In this document: positions 1 to 7,379 of the stretch, in pieces
Position numbering within the stretch: the first letter of the stretch is position 1
Layout: the number at the start of each line of letters is the position of its first letter
Source of the DNA: Janthinobacterium sp.
GTDB lineage: Bacteria > Pseudomonadota > Gammaproteobacteria > Burkholderiales > Burkholderiaceae_D
DNA length: 34,333 bases
Direction: 5' to 3'
NCBI RefSeq assembly: GCF_009923995.1
Contig: NZ_RFSK01000062.1
Location: forward strand, 1-34,333
Program-made: the position numbers and the translations under genes
The notes under the pieces: generated by a model
The model's database searches: none
Told to the model about the DNA's origin: nothing
The model's input: the letters and a program-made list of their open reading frames with translations, nothing else

Positions 1-41
1 CGTACCCTGCAGGGTACGACCCCAAGATGTTGCTGTGGGGT
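1..41. repeat. Palindrome plus hairpin at the window edge, downstream of emrA
   Basis: Bases 1-18 form a perfect 9+9 palindrome (cgtaccctg/cagggtacg). Bases 19-24 (acccca) can pair with 36-41 (tggggt) around an 11-base loop. The dyad begins exactly at the window edge, so it may be part of a longer element. It lies just past the emrA stop codon and could be a terminator-like structure or a REP-like intergenic repeat. No T-run follows on the minus strand, so a classic intrinsic terminator is not supported. Confidence 0.45.
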
Positions 42-51
42 AGGGCTGGTC

Positions 52-1239
52 TTAATGCGCCAGATTCTGCGTAATGATGGCATCCGCCATCTTTTCCGCC
101 TCGCCCACGGGCTGGCTCAGGGCACTGGTCGTGTAGACGGTGGACGCCACCATCGGCTGGTCCAGGGTTGCCCCTTCGCCATGGCTCGTATCGACCGTCA
201 CCGTCGTCGACAAGCCGATGCGCAGCGGGTGGGCGGCCAGTTCCTTCGGATCGAGGGTGATGCGCACGGGCACGCGCTGCACCACCTTGATCCAGTTGCC
301 CGTGGCATTTTGCGCCGGCAGCAGCGAAAACGCGCTGCCCGTGCCGGCCGACATGCCCAGCACCTTGCCGTGGTACACCACCTTGCTGCCGTACAAGTCC
401 GTCTCGATGGTGGCCGTCTGGCCCACGCGGATATTGCGCGATTCGGACTCCTTGAAGTTCGCATCGACCCATAACTGATCCAGCGGCACGATGGACATCA
501 GGGGCGTGCCCGGCGTCACGTGGGTGCCCAGCTGCACGCTGCGCTTGGCCACGTAGCCGGAGACGGGCGCGACGACGGCATTGCGGCGCACGGCCAGCCA
601 CGCCTGCACCACGTCGCCCCGGGCCGCGAGCACGGCCGGGTGGCTGGCCAGGTTCACGCCGGCGACGCCGGCCTTGGCGGATTCGGCCTGGCGCTGCGCC
701 ACGGCCAGCGCCGCTTTCGCGTCGTCGACGGCCTGCTTCGCATGGACCAGGTCTTCGCCCGAGATCGTGTGATCTTGCGCCAGCGGCGCGCGGCGGGCCA
801 GGTTGCCCTGCGCCGTGGCCAGGGCCAGGCGGCGCTGTTCGATGACGGCGTCGTACTGCGCCACGCTGGAATAGCGCTCGCGCTCCTGGCGCACGACGTT
901 GCCCAGCCGCGCCTGCGCCTGGCTCAGGGCCAGGTCCGCATCGATGCCGTCCAGGGTGATCAGGGGTGCGCCCGCCTTGACCATTTGCGTCTCGTCGGCG
1001 CGGATGGCATCGACGTTGCCCGTCACCTGGGCGGACAGGGTGACCAGGTTGCCGCCCACGTAGGCGTTGTCCGTGACTTCTTCCTTGGTCAGCACCAGCT
1101 GGTAGTAGGCGGCCCAGGCCACGCCGGCCACGAGGAAGGCGGCCGTGATGGCGATGAGGACCGTCTTGCGCTTGCCGGGATTGTCGGCCGGCGGGGCGGC
1201 AGGGGTGCTTGCTGGGGTGGTGGTGTGATCGCTGCTCAT
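52..1239 (-). CDS. emrA: EmrA-type membrane fusion protein of a drug efflux pump
   Basis: This 395-residue periplasmic adaptor (HlyD/EmrA family; E. coli EmrA has 390) would bridge the EmrB inner membrane pump and the outer membrane channel. A Pro/Thr-rich cytoplasmic tail is followed by one membrane segment at about residues 26-46. Then come a first lipoyl half (TDNAYVGGNLVTLSAQVTG), an alpha-helical hairpin, the second lipoyl half (VVAPVSGYVAKRSVQLGTHV) and a beta-barrel region. The ATG at 1239 is chosen because GGAA lies 10 bases upstream and the lipoyl and membrane layout is complete. Extending the frame further upstream only reads the nodT gene in the wrong frame. It is the last gene of marR-emrB-nodT-emrA, 20 bases after the nodT stop. 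The substrate cannot be read from the sequence. Confidence 0.93.
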   Translation of the reverse strand: MSSDHTTTPASTPAAPPADNPGKRKTVLIAITAAFLVAGVAWAAYYQLVLTKEEVTDNAYVGGNLVTLSAQVTGNVDAIRADETQMVKAGAPLITLDGIDADLALSQAQARLGNVVRQERERYSSVAQYDAVIEQRRLALATAQGNLARRAPLAQDHTISGEDLVHAKQAVDDAKAALAVAQRQAESAKAGVAGVNLASHPAVLAARGDVVQAWLAVRRNAVVAPVSGYVAKRSVQLGTHVTPGTPLMSIVPLDQLWVDANFKESESRNIRVGQTATIETDLYGSKVVYHGKVLGMSAGTGSAFSLLPAQNATGNWIKVVQRVPVRITLDPKELAAHPLRIGLSTTVTVDTSHGEGATLDQPMVASTVYTTSALSQPVGEAEKMADAIITQNLAH

Positions 1240-1259
1240 GATGTGTTCCGTAGTCAGTG

Positions 1260-2699
1260 TTATTGTTTGGTGGTGCTTGCTGTATTGGCAAAGTCGCTGC
1301 TGCCCCGGTAGCCGCCGCCCAGTGCCACGTTCAGGTTGATTTCCGCGTTCTGGCGCTGGTTTTGCAGCTGCATGCCCAGATCCACCTGGCCGCGCATGGT
1401 CATTTCCGCGTTGAGCTGGGTGGCGCGGTCGGCCAGTCCCTGTTTCAGGCGGGCATTCGCGTTGCGCAGCTGCGCCTCGCTGGCGCGCAGGTTGTCTTCC
1501 TGCAGGCGCAGCTGGTTTTCCACGCCTTGCACCTTCGCGCCGGCCTGCGCCACGTCGCGCACGACATTGAAGACGTTCTGGTTGTAGTCGGCGATCAGCG
1601 CGTTGCGCTCGCTGCGCGCACCGGCCAGCTGCGCCTGCAGGCGGCCGCTGTCGAACAGGGGCAGCGACAGCGCCGGGCCGATGAACAGGGTGCGGCTGCC
1701 GGACTCGAGCAGCTTGCCCAGCTTGATCGCATCGAGGCCGAAGGACGCGCCCAGGTCGATATCGGGGTAGAACGCCGCCTGCGCCGCCTCGATCCTGCTC
1801 ATGGATGCCTGCACCCGCCAGCGGGCCGCCTGCAAGTCGGGCCGGCGCGCCAGCAATTCCATGCCCAGCTTGCCGGGCAGGGCGTGCGGCAGGGCCTGGG
1901 CTGGCCGCGGCTGCAGGCTGGCCAGGGCCGAGGCATCCGCACCGAGCAGGGCGCGCAGGGCTTCGCGTTCCGTGACGATCTGCGTTTCCAGCAGGGCGAT
2001 CTGTTGCTGCAGCAGGCTCAGGCGCGTTTGCGCGGACAGGTGGTCGTCGCTCACGCCCAGGCCGTTGGCGATGCGCTTTTCCTTGTCCAGCACCAGTTGC
2101 TGCTGCAGGGCGACCAGCGCACGCAGGTTGTCCATGCGGGCCCAGCCGCTTTGCATGCTGAAGTAGTGGCGGGCGACCTCGGCGGCCAGCATCTGCTCCG
2201 CCATCGCGTACTCGGCGCGGCGGGCGTTGACTTCGCCCAGGCTGGCCGCGATCTGCGCCTTGTGCCGGCCCCACCAGTCCAGGTCGTAATGGGCTTGCAC
2301 TCCCACGGTGACTTCATTGTAGTAATTGCCGCCGATGGGGGCGGGCAGCAGGCCATTGCCCGAATAGCGCTGGCGGTTGGCATTCGCATCCAGGTCCACC
2401 CGGGGACCGCGGTCCGCATGCCGGGCGTCGAACGCGGACAGGGCCGAGCCGATGCGGGTGTTGGCCACGTCCAGGTTCGGGCTGCCCGACAGGGCCTTGT
2501 CGATCAGCTGGTCCAGCTGGCTGTCCTGGAACTGGCGCCACCACTGGGCGGCGGGCCAGCCTTCGCTGGCCAGGTGGATGTCGGCCGCCAGCTGGACGGT
2601 GGCCAGGTCTTGCTGCGGCAACGGTTGCGTGTTGGGCGGGATGCTGGCGCAGCCGGCCAGCGCCAGGGCCAGGACCAGGGTGGTAAGCGAGGTTTTCAT
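1260..2699 (-). CDS. NodT-type outer membrane efflux lipoprotein
   Basis: This 479-residue RND/MFS efflux outer membrane factor (TolC-like; NodT/OprM family) forms the exit channel. The N-terminus is a lipoprotein signal peptide with lipobox ALAGC, so Cys17 would be acylated. Two OEP repeats follow, with typical phrases such as DWWGRHKAQI and ARRPDLQAARWRVQAS and the C-terminal RGQVDLGMQLQNQR. I chose ATG 2699 because it gives a clean Met-Lys signal peptide. An in-frame ATG at 2717 (MLKENN added) has GGAA upstream and is a real alternative. The gene lies 23 bases after emrB and 20 before emrA, so one transcript encodes all three pump parts. Confidence 0.93.
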   Translation of the reverse strand: MKTSLTTLVLALALAGCASIPPNTQPLPQQDLATVQLAADIHLASEGWPAAQWWRQFQDSQLDQLIDKALSGSPNLDVANTRIGSALSAFDARHADRGPRVDLDANANRQRYSGNGLLPAPIGGNYYNEVTVGVQAHYDLDWWGRHKAQIAASLGEVNARRAEYAMAEQMLAAEVARHYFSMQSGWARMDNLRALVALQQQLVLDKEKRIANGLGVSDDHLSAQTRLSLLQQQIALLETQIVTEREALRALLGADASALASLQPRPAQALPHALPGKLGMELLARRPDLQAARWRVQASMSRIEAAQAAFYPDIDLGASFGLDAIKLGKLLESGSRTLFIGPALSLPLFDSGRLQAQLAGARSERNALIADYNQNVFNVVRDVAQAGAKVQGVENQLRLQEDNLRASEAQLRNANARLKQGLADRATQLNAEMTMRGQVDLGMQLQNQRQNAEINLNVALGGGYRGSSDFANTASTTKQ

Positions 2700-2722
2700 G
2701 TTGTTTTCTTTTAGCATCACGG

Positions 2723-4297
2723 TTATTCCATGGCCGCGTGGTCGACCACGACGGGCGCATTCTTTTGCGGGGGTTTGATCAGGAGCAAGAGCGGCAGCAC
2801 GAGGATGGTCAGCCACATCATCAGCCAGAAGTCGTCGAGGTAGGCGATCATCGAGGCCTGCCGCGTGATTTCGCCATTCAGGGCCGCCATGCCCGTGCCC
2901 GTGCCCAGGTTGTAGACGCTGGCAATGGCGGGGTCGTGCAGTGCCGGGTTGGCGATGGTGATGTGTTCCGTCAGGGAGGCATGGGCGATCTGCGTATTGC
3001 GCACCAACAAGGTCTGCACGAGGGCGATGCCGATGCTGCTGCCGATGTTGCGCACGAGGCTGTAGATGGCCGTGCCTTCCGCCCGCATCTGCGGCGACAG
3101 GGTGGCGAACGTGGCCGCGCTCAGGGGCACGAAGACGAGGCCCAGGCCGATGCCCTGGATGATGCCGTTCCACACGACGGTCTTCGGCACGAGGTCCAGG
3201 GTGAAATTGGCCATCTGCCACAGCGAGAACGCCGTGATGGAAAAGCCCGTGCCCAGCAGGATGCGCGTGTCGATCTTGCCCGTCAGCTTGCCGACGATCA
3301 GCATGGCCATCATCGTGCCCAGGCCGCTGGGCGCCGTCACCAGGCCGGCAATCGCCGCCGGGTAGTTCATCAGGCCCTGCAGCATCGACGGCGTCAGCGC
3401 GCGGGTGGCGAACAGCACCATGCCGACGATGAAGATGAACAGCAGGCCGCTCACATAGTTCGAGTTTTTCAGCAAACGGTAGTCGAGGAAGGACTTGCCG
3501 GCCGGCCGCAGGGCCGTGTGGGCGATGAAGTAGCACAAGCTCATGGCCAGCACGATGGCTTCGACCCACGTTTCCGTGGAAGAAAACCAGTCGTTCTGCT
3601 CGCCCCGGTCCAGCAGCATCTGCAGCGCGCCGATGGACAGGCTCAGGGTGGCGAAGCCGAACATGTCAAAGCTCATGCGCCGGTTCGGCGGGTCCTTGCG
3701 GATGTAGCGCCAGATGCCGTAGAAGGCCATGGCGCCGATGGGGATGTTGATGAAGAAGACCCAGCGCCAGCTGTAGCTGTCCGTCAGCCAGCCGCCCAGG
3801 GTGGGACCGAGGATGGGGCCGATCATCACGCCCATGCCCCAGATGGCCATGGCCGAGCCGTGTTTCTCGCGCGGGTTGATGTCGAGCAAGACCGCCTGCG
3901 ACAGGGGCACGAGGGCCGCGCCGAACACGCCCTGCAGCAGGCGCGCGGCGACGATCTCGGACAGGGTGCCCGACAGGCCGCACAGCACGGAAGCGATGGT
4001 GAAGCCGGCCACGGAGACGAGGAAGGTGTTCTTCTGGCCGTAGCGGTCGCACAGCCAGCCCGTCAGCGGCGTGGCGATGGCGGCGGCGACGATGAAGGAG
4101 GTCAGCACCCAGGTGATCTGGTCCTGCGAGGCGGACAGGCTGCCCTGCATGTGGGGCAGGGCGACGTTGGCGATGGTGCCGTCGAGCGCCTGGATGATGG
4201 TGGCGAGCATGATGGAAATGGTGATCATGCGCCGGTTCAGGGTGGGGTCCTGTGATGCGGGCAGCGCCGGTGCGGCACTGGCTGTGGCCGAACTCAT
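2723..4297 (-). CDS. emrB: EmrB-type DHA2 family MFS drug efflux transporter
   Basis: This 524-residue, 14-helix major facilitator of the DHA2 family (EmrB/QacA) exports drugs by proton antiport. It shows the family markers: QALDGTIANVALPHMQGSL in helix 1, TPLTGWLCDRYGQK between helices 2 and 3, and the antiporter motif C-like stretch GPILGPTLGGWL in helix 5. Its ATG overlaps the marR stop in ATGA, with GGAGA about 9 bases upstream inside marR, which indicates translational coupling. The neighbouring NodT and EmrA genes complete the tripartite pump. Length matches E. coli EmrB (512). Confidence 0.95.
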   Translation of the reverse strand: MSSATASAAPALPASQDPTLNRRMITISIMLATIIQALDGTIANVALPHMQGSLSASQDQITWVLTSFIVAAAIATPLTGWLCDRYGQKNTFLVSVAGFTIASVLCGLSGTLSEIVAARLLQGVFGAALVPLSQAVLLDINPREKHGSAMAIWGMGVMIGPILGPTLGGWLTDSYSWRWVFFINIPIGAMAFYGIWRYIRKDPPNRRMSFDMFGFATLSLSIGALQMLLDRGEQNDWFSSTETWVEAIVLAMSLCYFIAHTALRPAGKSFLDYRLLKNSNYVSGLLFIFIVGMVLFATRALTPSMLQGLMNYPAAIAGLVTAPSGLGTMMAMLIVGKLTGKIDTRILLGTGFSITAFSLWQMANFTLDLVPKTVVWNGIIQGIGLGLVFVPLSAATFATLSPQMRAEGTAIYSLVRNIGSSIGIALVQTLLVRNTQIAHASLTEHITIANPALHDPAIASVYNLGTGTGMAALNGEITRQASMIAYLDDFWLMMWLTILVLPLLLLIKPPQKNAPVVVDHAAME

Positions 4298-4728
4298 GCG
4301 GATTTCTCCGTCGCCGCCTGCAAGGCTTCCAGCAATTCCGTGGCGGCCCGCAGTTGATCTGGATCAATGCCCTGCAGCAGTTCCTTGCGGAAGCCATCCG
4401 CTTCCTTGCGCACCGTGTCGTACACCTGCATGCCGGCCTGCGTCAGCACGACGAGTTTCACGCGGCGGTCCGTTTCCGACGGCTGGCGCAGCACGAAGCC
4501 CGATTTCACGAGCCGGTCCAGCATCGACACCATGGTGGGGTTTTCCACGCCCAGCTGGTGCGCCAGTTCGCTTTGTGACGGCGGCTGCGGCGACTTGGCG
4601 ATCATGGCGATGGCCATCCAGCTGGCTTGCCCCAGGTCCAGCTCCTTCAGGCGCCGGTCGATGGCATGGCGCCAGCCGCGCGCCGTCTTGTGGAGCGCGG
4701 CGGAAAAGCGCTCTTCGATAGAAATCAT
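4294..4728 (-). CDS. MarR-family repressor of the emr operon
   Basis: This 144-residue winged-helix regulator of the MarR family, EmrR/SlyA type, has dimerisation helices at both ends. The DNA-binding core runs from about residue 50 to 100: SELAHQLGVENPTMVSMLDRL as recognition helix region and the wing ETDRRVKLVVLTQAG with the conserved D-x-R. It is the first gene of the efflux operon and overlaps emrB by 4 bases, so it probably represses its own operon and is released by a drug or phenolic ligand. That role is inferred from family and position. No clear Shine-Dalgarno precedes the ATG. An operator-like dyad lies 17-34 bases upstream of the start. Confidence 0.92.
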   Translation of the reverse strand: MISIEERFSAALHKTARGWRHAIDRRLKELDLGQASWMAIAMIAKSPQPPSQSELAHQLGVENPTMVSMLDRLVKSGFVLRQPSETDRRVKLVVLTQAGMQVYDTVRKEADGFRKELLQGIDPDQLRAATELLEALQAATEKSA

Positions 4729-4744
4729 AAGGTGAGTCGTCTAA

Positions 4745-4762
4745 TAGTTAGGTATCGAACTA
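4745..4762. promoter_or_regulatory. Operator-like inverted repeat in the marR / SRPBCC divergent gap
   Basis: TAGTT (4745-4749) and AACTA (4758-4762) are perfect inverted half sites separated by 8 bases, in an AT-rich stretch between two divergent genes. Size, symmetry and position 17-34 bases upstream of the marR ATG fit a MarR dimer operator. No convincing -35/-10 pair could be assigned here, so the promoter itself is left open. Confidence 0.5.
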
Positions 4763-4856
4763 ATATTTTAGCATGCTGTTTTGAAACTCGTACAGGCCTT
4801 CCTGTTTGCCGGCCGCACTGGTACATTAGGCGGGTCTACCCACAACAGGAGAACGT

Positions 4857-5387
4857 ATGAGCACAGCGGAACAGAAGCAGGCAGGACAGCACCGGGACGG
4901 CAGCGACTTCGTCATCACGCACACCTTCGACGCCCCGCGCGAACTGGTGTTCCAGTCCTGGGTCGAACCGGAGCGCCTGGCCCAGTGGTGGGGCCCCGTG
5001 GGCTTCGAATTGAGCGTGCTGGCGCTGGACTTGCGCCCGGGCGGCGTCTTCCACTACGGCATGCGCGCCGACAATGGCTACGAGATGTGGGGCAAGTTCA
5101 CCTACCAGCAGATCGAGGCGCCGGAAAAGATCGTCTCCATCCTGTCGTTCGCCGACAAGCAGGGCAACCCCGTGCAGCACCCCGTCAGCGCCACCTGGCC
5201 CCTGGAATCGTTCAATACCATGACCTTGACGGAGGAAAACGGCAAGACGACGATGACCTTGCGTTCCACGCCGCACAAGGCCACGGATGAGCAGCATGAG
5301 ACGTTCAAGCAGGGGTTTGAGTCGATGAAGGAGGGGTTCAAGGCGACGTTTGGGCAGCTGGCGCAGTATCTGGCCCGCGTTCAGTAA
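4857..5387 (+). CDS. SRPBCC / AHSA1-domain protein
   Basis: This 176-residue protein is of the START-like SRPBCC superfamily, AHSA1 branch (activator of Hsp90 ATPase 1-like). Typical stretches are THTFDAPRELVFQSWVEPE, the WWGP motif following the first helix, LRPGGVFHYGM and the C-terminal helix GFESMKEGFKATFGQLAQYL. Such proteins form a deep hydrophobic cavity that binds lipids or small aromatic molecules; the ligand is unknown here. The start is supported by AGGAGA about 6 bases before the ATG. It is divergent from the emr operon and shares its control region, so it may respond to the same repressor, which is inference. It is a single gene with nothing cotranscribed after it. Confidence 0.88.
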   Translation: MSTAEQKQAGQHRDGSDFVITHTFDAPRELVFQSWVEPERLAQWWGPVGFELSVLALDLRPGGVFHYGMRADNGYEMWGKFTYQQIEAPEKIVSILSFADKQGNPVQHPVSATWPLESFNTMTLTEENGKTTMTLRSTPHKATDEQHETFKQGFESMKEGFKATFGQLAQYLARVQ

Positions 5388-5416
5388 ACGTTTTGTTTGA
5401 ATGGCGGGCCGGAGTC

Positions 5417-5516
5417 GCGGGCCTGAGAAAATGTCCAGGGCCGCGTTGCTTGGGCTCGCCGTACATGCGTACTGTCTTCGCCCGCGCGCCTTGCCCTGGG
5501 CATTTTTCAGGTCCGC
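5417..5516. repeat. Long imperfect palindromic intergenic element (about 100 bases)
   Basis: The left arm 5417-5440 (gcgggcctgagaaaatgtcc...) pairs with the right arm 5492-5516, whose reverse complement reads gcggacctgaaaaatgcccaggg. The arms differ by a few substitutions and one extra base. The interior continues the symmetry: gggctcgcc (5452-5460) faces cttcgccc (5476-5483), and the centre is gtacatgcgtac (5461-5472). The whole would fold into one long hairpin. It is 30 bases past the stop of the SRPBCC gene. Short frames on either strand here are products of the palindrome, not genes. The form resembles intergenic REP/MITE-like repeats; it could also act as a transcript end or mRNA stabiliser. 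Confidence 0.7.
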
Positions 5517-5620
5517 TGGGCCCGGTGAGCCTTCGTCTGAGGCACGGATGTGTTCTTGCTGTCGTTGCTAGTTCGCGGTTGACGAGGGTACGCGTTCGCA
5601 CAGAGCAAAGCTTTGGCAAG

Positions 5621-6199
5621 TCATGTTGATGCTACGTCGTTGCCAGCATCCCTAAGAATTTTGAAAAGTCCCTGTGCAAAGCTTAAAAATCCATTGGATA
5701 CTCCAAATACTTTATCAACCGACAGTTCCTCTAGAGCAGTAACTTGCTTTTGAAGATCAAGATCGTAGTGGCCAGCCGCGTGGTTCCTAACGTGATGCCA
5801 ACCCTGCAGTTGGCGCAGCTCTAACTTCCAATCACGTTTTAACCGTATAACATTGTCACCTAGATCAATATCACGCTCCTTTGCTAAAGCTAGCAATCTT
5901 GGAAGAAGCGAACCCCTCAATATGAGATCAAATTCAAAAATTCGTAGAACCAGCCCCTTAAGGGCAACTCCCGCGGCAAAGCCAGTTGGCTGATTGCGCA
6001 GTACGTTTGTCATTTCAACGCATACGTCGTATTGGAAAATACAAACCTGCAACTTTATCTCGATAAACTCTTGCGCTAATCCATATACACCACTTTTGTA
6101 GTGACGATAAGAATCGTTCAGATTCTTTTGAGCTTTTGCGACCACGGCTTTAAAGTCGTAATCTTCGATTGATTGCATAACAGGGTTCCAATTGGCCAT
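5621..6199 (-). CDS. Orphan all-helical protein with a HEPN-like RN-x4-H motif
   Basis: Function is not recognised with certainty. The 192-residue product looks all alpha-helical, without a signal peptide. Residues 138-144 read RNHAAGH, preceded by WHHV and followed by YD. This matches the R-[N/D/H]-x(4)-H signature of HEPN-domain RNases and their relatives. The gene is visibly AT-richer than everything around it (many TTT, AAA and ATA codons), a sign of transfer. No Shine-Dalgarno stands before the ATG at 6199; the next Met (codon 8) has GGAA 7 bases upstream and could be the true start. There is no nucleotidyltransferase (MNT), antitoxin or defence partner beside it. A HEPN role is an inference from one motif. 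Confidence 0.6.
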   Translation of the reverse strand: MANWNPVMQSIEDYDFKAVVAKAQKNLNDSYRHYKSGVYGLAQEFIEIKLQVCIFQYDVCVEMTNVLRNQPTGFAAGVALKGLVLRIFEFDLILRGSLLPRLLALAKERDIDLGDNVIRLKRDWKLELRQLQGWHHVRNHAAGHYDLDLQKQVTALEELSVDKVFGVSNGFLSFAQGLFKILRDAGNDVAST

Positions 6200-6391
6200 G
6201 ATTGTTTATTAGTGATAGTCCGCCTTCGTTCTATTGTGTCGAAAAACGTAGGTATGTTGAGTTTTGGATAGAAATTCTGACAACTTAGACTGCACAGAAC
6301 CCCCGCTTTTGAACGATCACCGACTAATGTGAAGCGGCGGCGTCAACGTGGCGCTCTATCTTTACGTGCAGCTTAACCTCACAGCGAACGG
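6200..6391. other. AT-richer spacer without a recognisable gene
   Basis: This 192-base stretch lies upstream of the orphan HEPN-like gene and downstream of the next minus-strand operon. It shares the lower GC of the orphan gene and should hold that gene's promoter on the minus strand. I see no long frame, clear terminator or repeat in it. Confidence 0.5.
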
Positions 6392-6919
6392 TCATGACTC
6401 ATCCTGTTGCGCATCGCGCTCGCGGCAACTCAGGGATGCATAGTGGCCCTTGGGAACCTTGTTCCGGATCGCGATTTCGCGCAGCTCATGCGCGAAATCG
6501 ACATTGTCGGTCAGGGTGCAACGGTTGGCACGGGCGAACTGTGCCAGGTTTTGCGTGTTGCCATGGACTTTCACGGTCACGCCCGCGCCGGGGCTGACGC
6601 AGCAGCCGATGTACTGCGCCATGTATTCCTCCTCGATCAGCACCAGTTCGTGGCCCAGGAAGGTTGCCGGTTTCTTGAGCAGGTAGTAATCGGTGTAGTC
6701 GTAGCGCTGGTTCGGTTTCTTGTCCAGCAGGCCCGCGCGGACATAGGCCCCGATGGCCTTGCCCGAGGTGCCCGTGCGCTCGGTCGTGCCTTTCTTGAGC
6801 TGCAAGGCATGCAGCAAGCCGCTTTCCAGCTCCTGCCCGGTGGTGGCGAAGGCAAACGAGGTGCATGCCGCCAGCAGGAGGCAGGTGAGGGCGTGGCGTG
6901 GCGTGATACGTTTAAGCAT
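6392..6919 (-). CDS. Exported protein of unknown function
   Basis: This 175-residue protein has an N-terminal export signal. The hydrophobic core ALTCLLLAACTSFAFA offers either a lipobox (LAAC, Cys19) or a signal peptidase I site after AFA; I cannot decide between them. The mature part is polar and contains a CC pair in YIGCCVSPGAGV and further Cys near RANRCTL and LSCRERD, which suggests periplasmic disulfides. No family was recognised. ATG 6919 is preferred since it places the signal peptide at the N-terminus and overlaps the previous gene by 8 bases; a TTG at 6952 would add 11 residues. It is the last gene of a three-gene overlapping set behind an exported hydrolase. Confidence 0.65.
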   Translation of the reverse strand: MLKRITPRHALTCLLLAACTSFAFATTGQELESGLLHALQLKKGTTERTGTSGKAIGAYVRAGLLDKKPNQRYDYTDYYLLKKPATFLGHELVLIEEEYMAQYIGCCVSPGAGVTVKVHGNTQNLAQFARANRCTLTDNVDFAHELREIAIRNKVPKGHYASLSCRERDAQQDES

Positions 6920-7379
6920 AGGATTTGATAGGGATTTCCGTGTTGGTTTCAAACTTCCATGTTTCTTCAGCTAACTCAGGTTCTGCCAGGCAGAATACGC
7001 TGAGACAAGCGTTCCCCGTGACGACCAGCCATTCGCGCCGTGCGCATTCAAATCCCTGCAGCGCGTTTTCTTCCGCCCCCCAGCCTGCCGCCAGCACTTC
7101 CAGGAGGTGGCTGCCGCGCGGGAAGCCCGGGGAACGTGCGTATCGCACCAGGTTCGGTTCATCGAGCAGGCGAAATCCGTCCACGCCGGGGAAGTTGATC
7201 CTCATGCCGCCGATGTCGTCCTGCTTCCCTGAACAGGCAAGCAGCACGGCGAGTGTGCCGTCGACATAGCTGATGGAGTCGATGTCGGAACCGGGATGGA
7301 TGCCGTTGGACGGCAGGCGTGCGCGGGCCTCGAACGCTGCTGTTGTCGTGTGGCCCGCTCCAGGCGGCGCTTTCATCAT
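6912..7379 (-). CDS. Hypothetical protein, middle gene of the hydrolase operon
   Basis: This 155-residue protein belongs to no family I recognise. It has no signal peptide or membrane segment, and looks like a mixed alpha/beta fold with a buried WLVVTGNACLSVFCL strand region near the C-terminus. The ATG at 7379 overlaps the stop of the upstream hydrolase in ATGATG/TGA, and its own end overlaps the next start by 8 bases, so the three are translated together. An in-frame ATG at 7376 is equally possible. Its size and strand-rich pattern resemble small immunity or carrier proteins, but that is only an impression. Confidence 0.6.
   Translation of the reverse strand: MMKAPPGAGHTTTAAFEARARLPSNGIHPGSDIDSISYVDGTLAVLLACSGKQDDIGGMRINFPGVDGFRLLDEPNLVRYARSPGFPRGSHLLEVLAAGWGAEENALQGFECARREWLVVTGNACLSVFCLAEPELAEETWKFETNTEIPIKSYA

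Noticed and set aside
1240..2274. Upstream extension of the emrA frame
   Set aside because: The extra residues are the wrong-frame reading of nodT. The EmrA start at 1239 has its own ribosome site and gives the family's normal length.
2738..4255. 505-residue frame antisense to emrB
   Set aside because: The sequence is a low-complexity mix of His, Asp, Gln, Gly and Arg without any membrane or domain pattern; emrB on the other strand is well supported.
5338..5629. Short frames on both strands over the palindromic element
   Set aside because: They arise from the inverted repeat and have no ribosome site or plausible protein composition.
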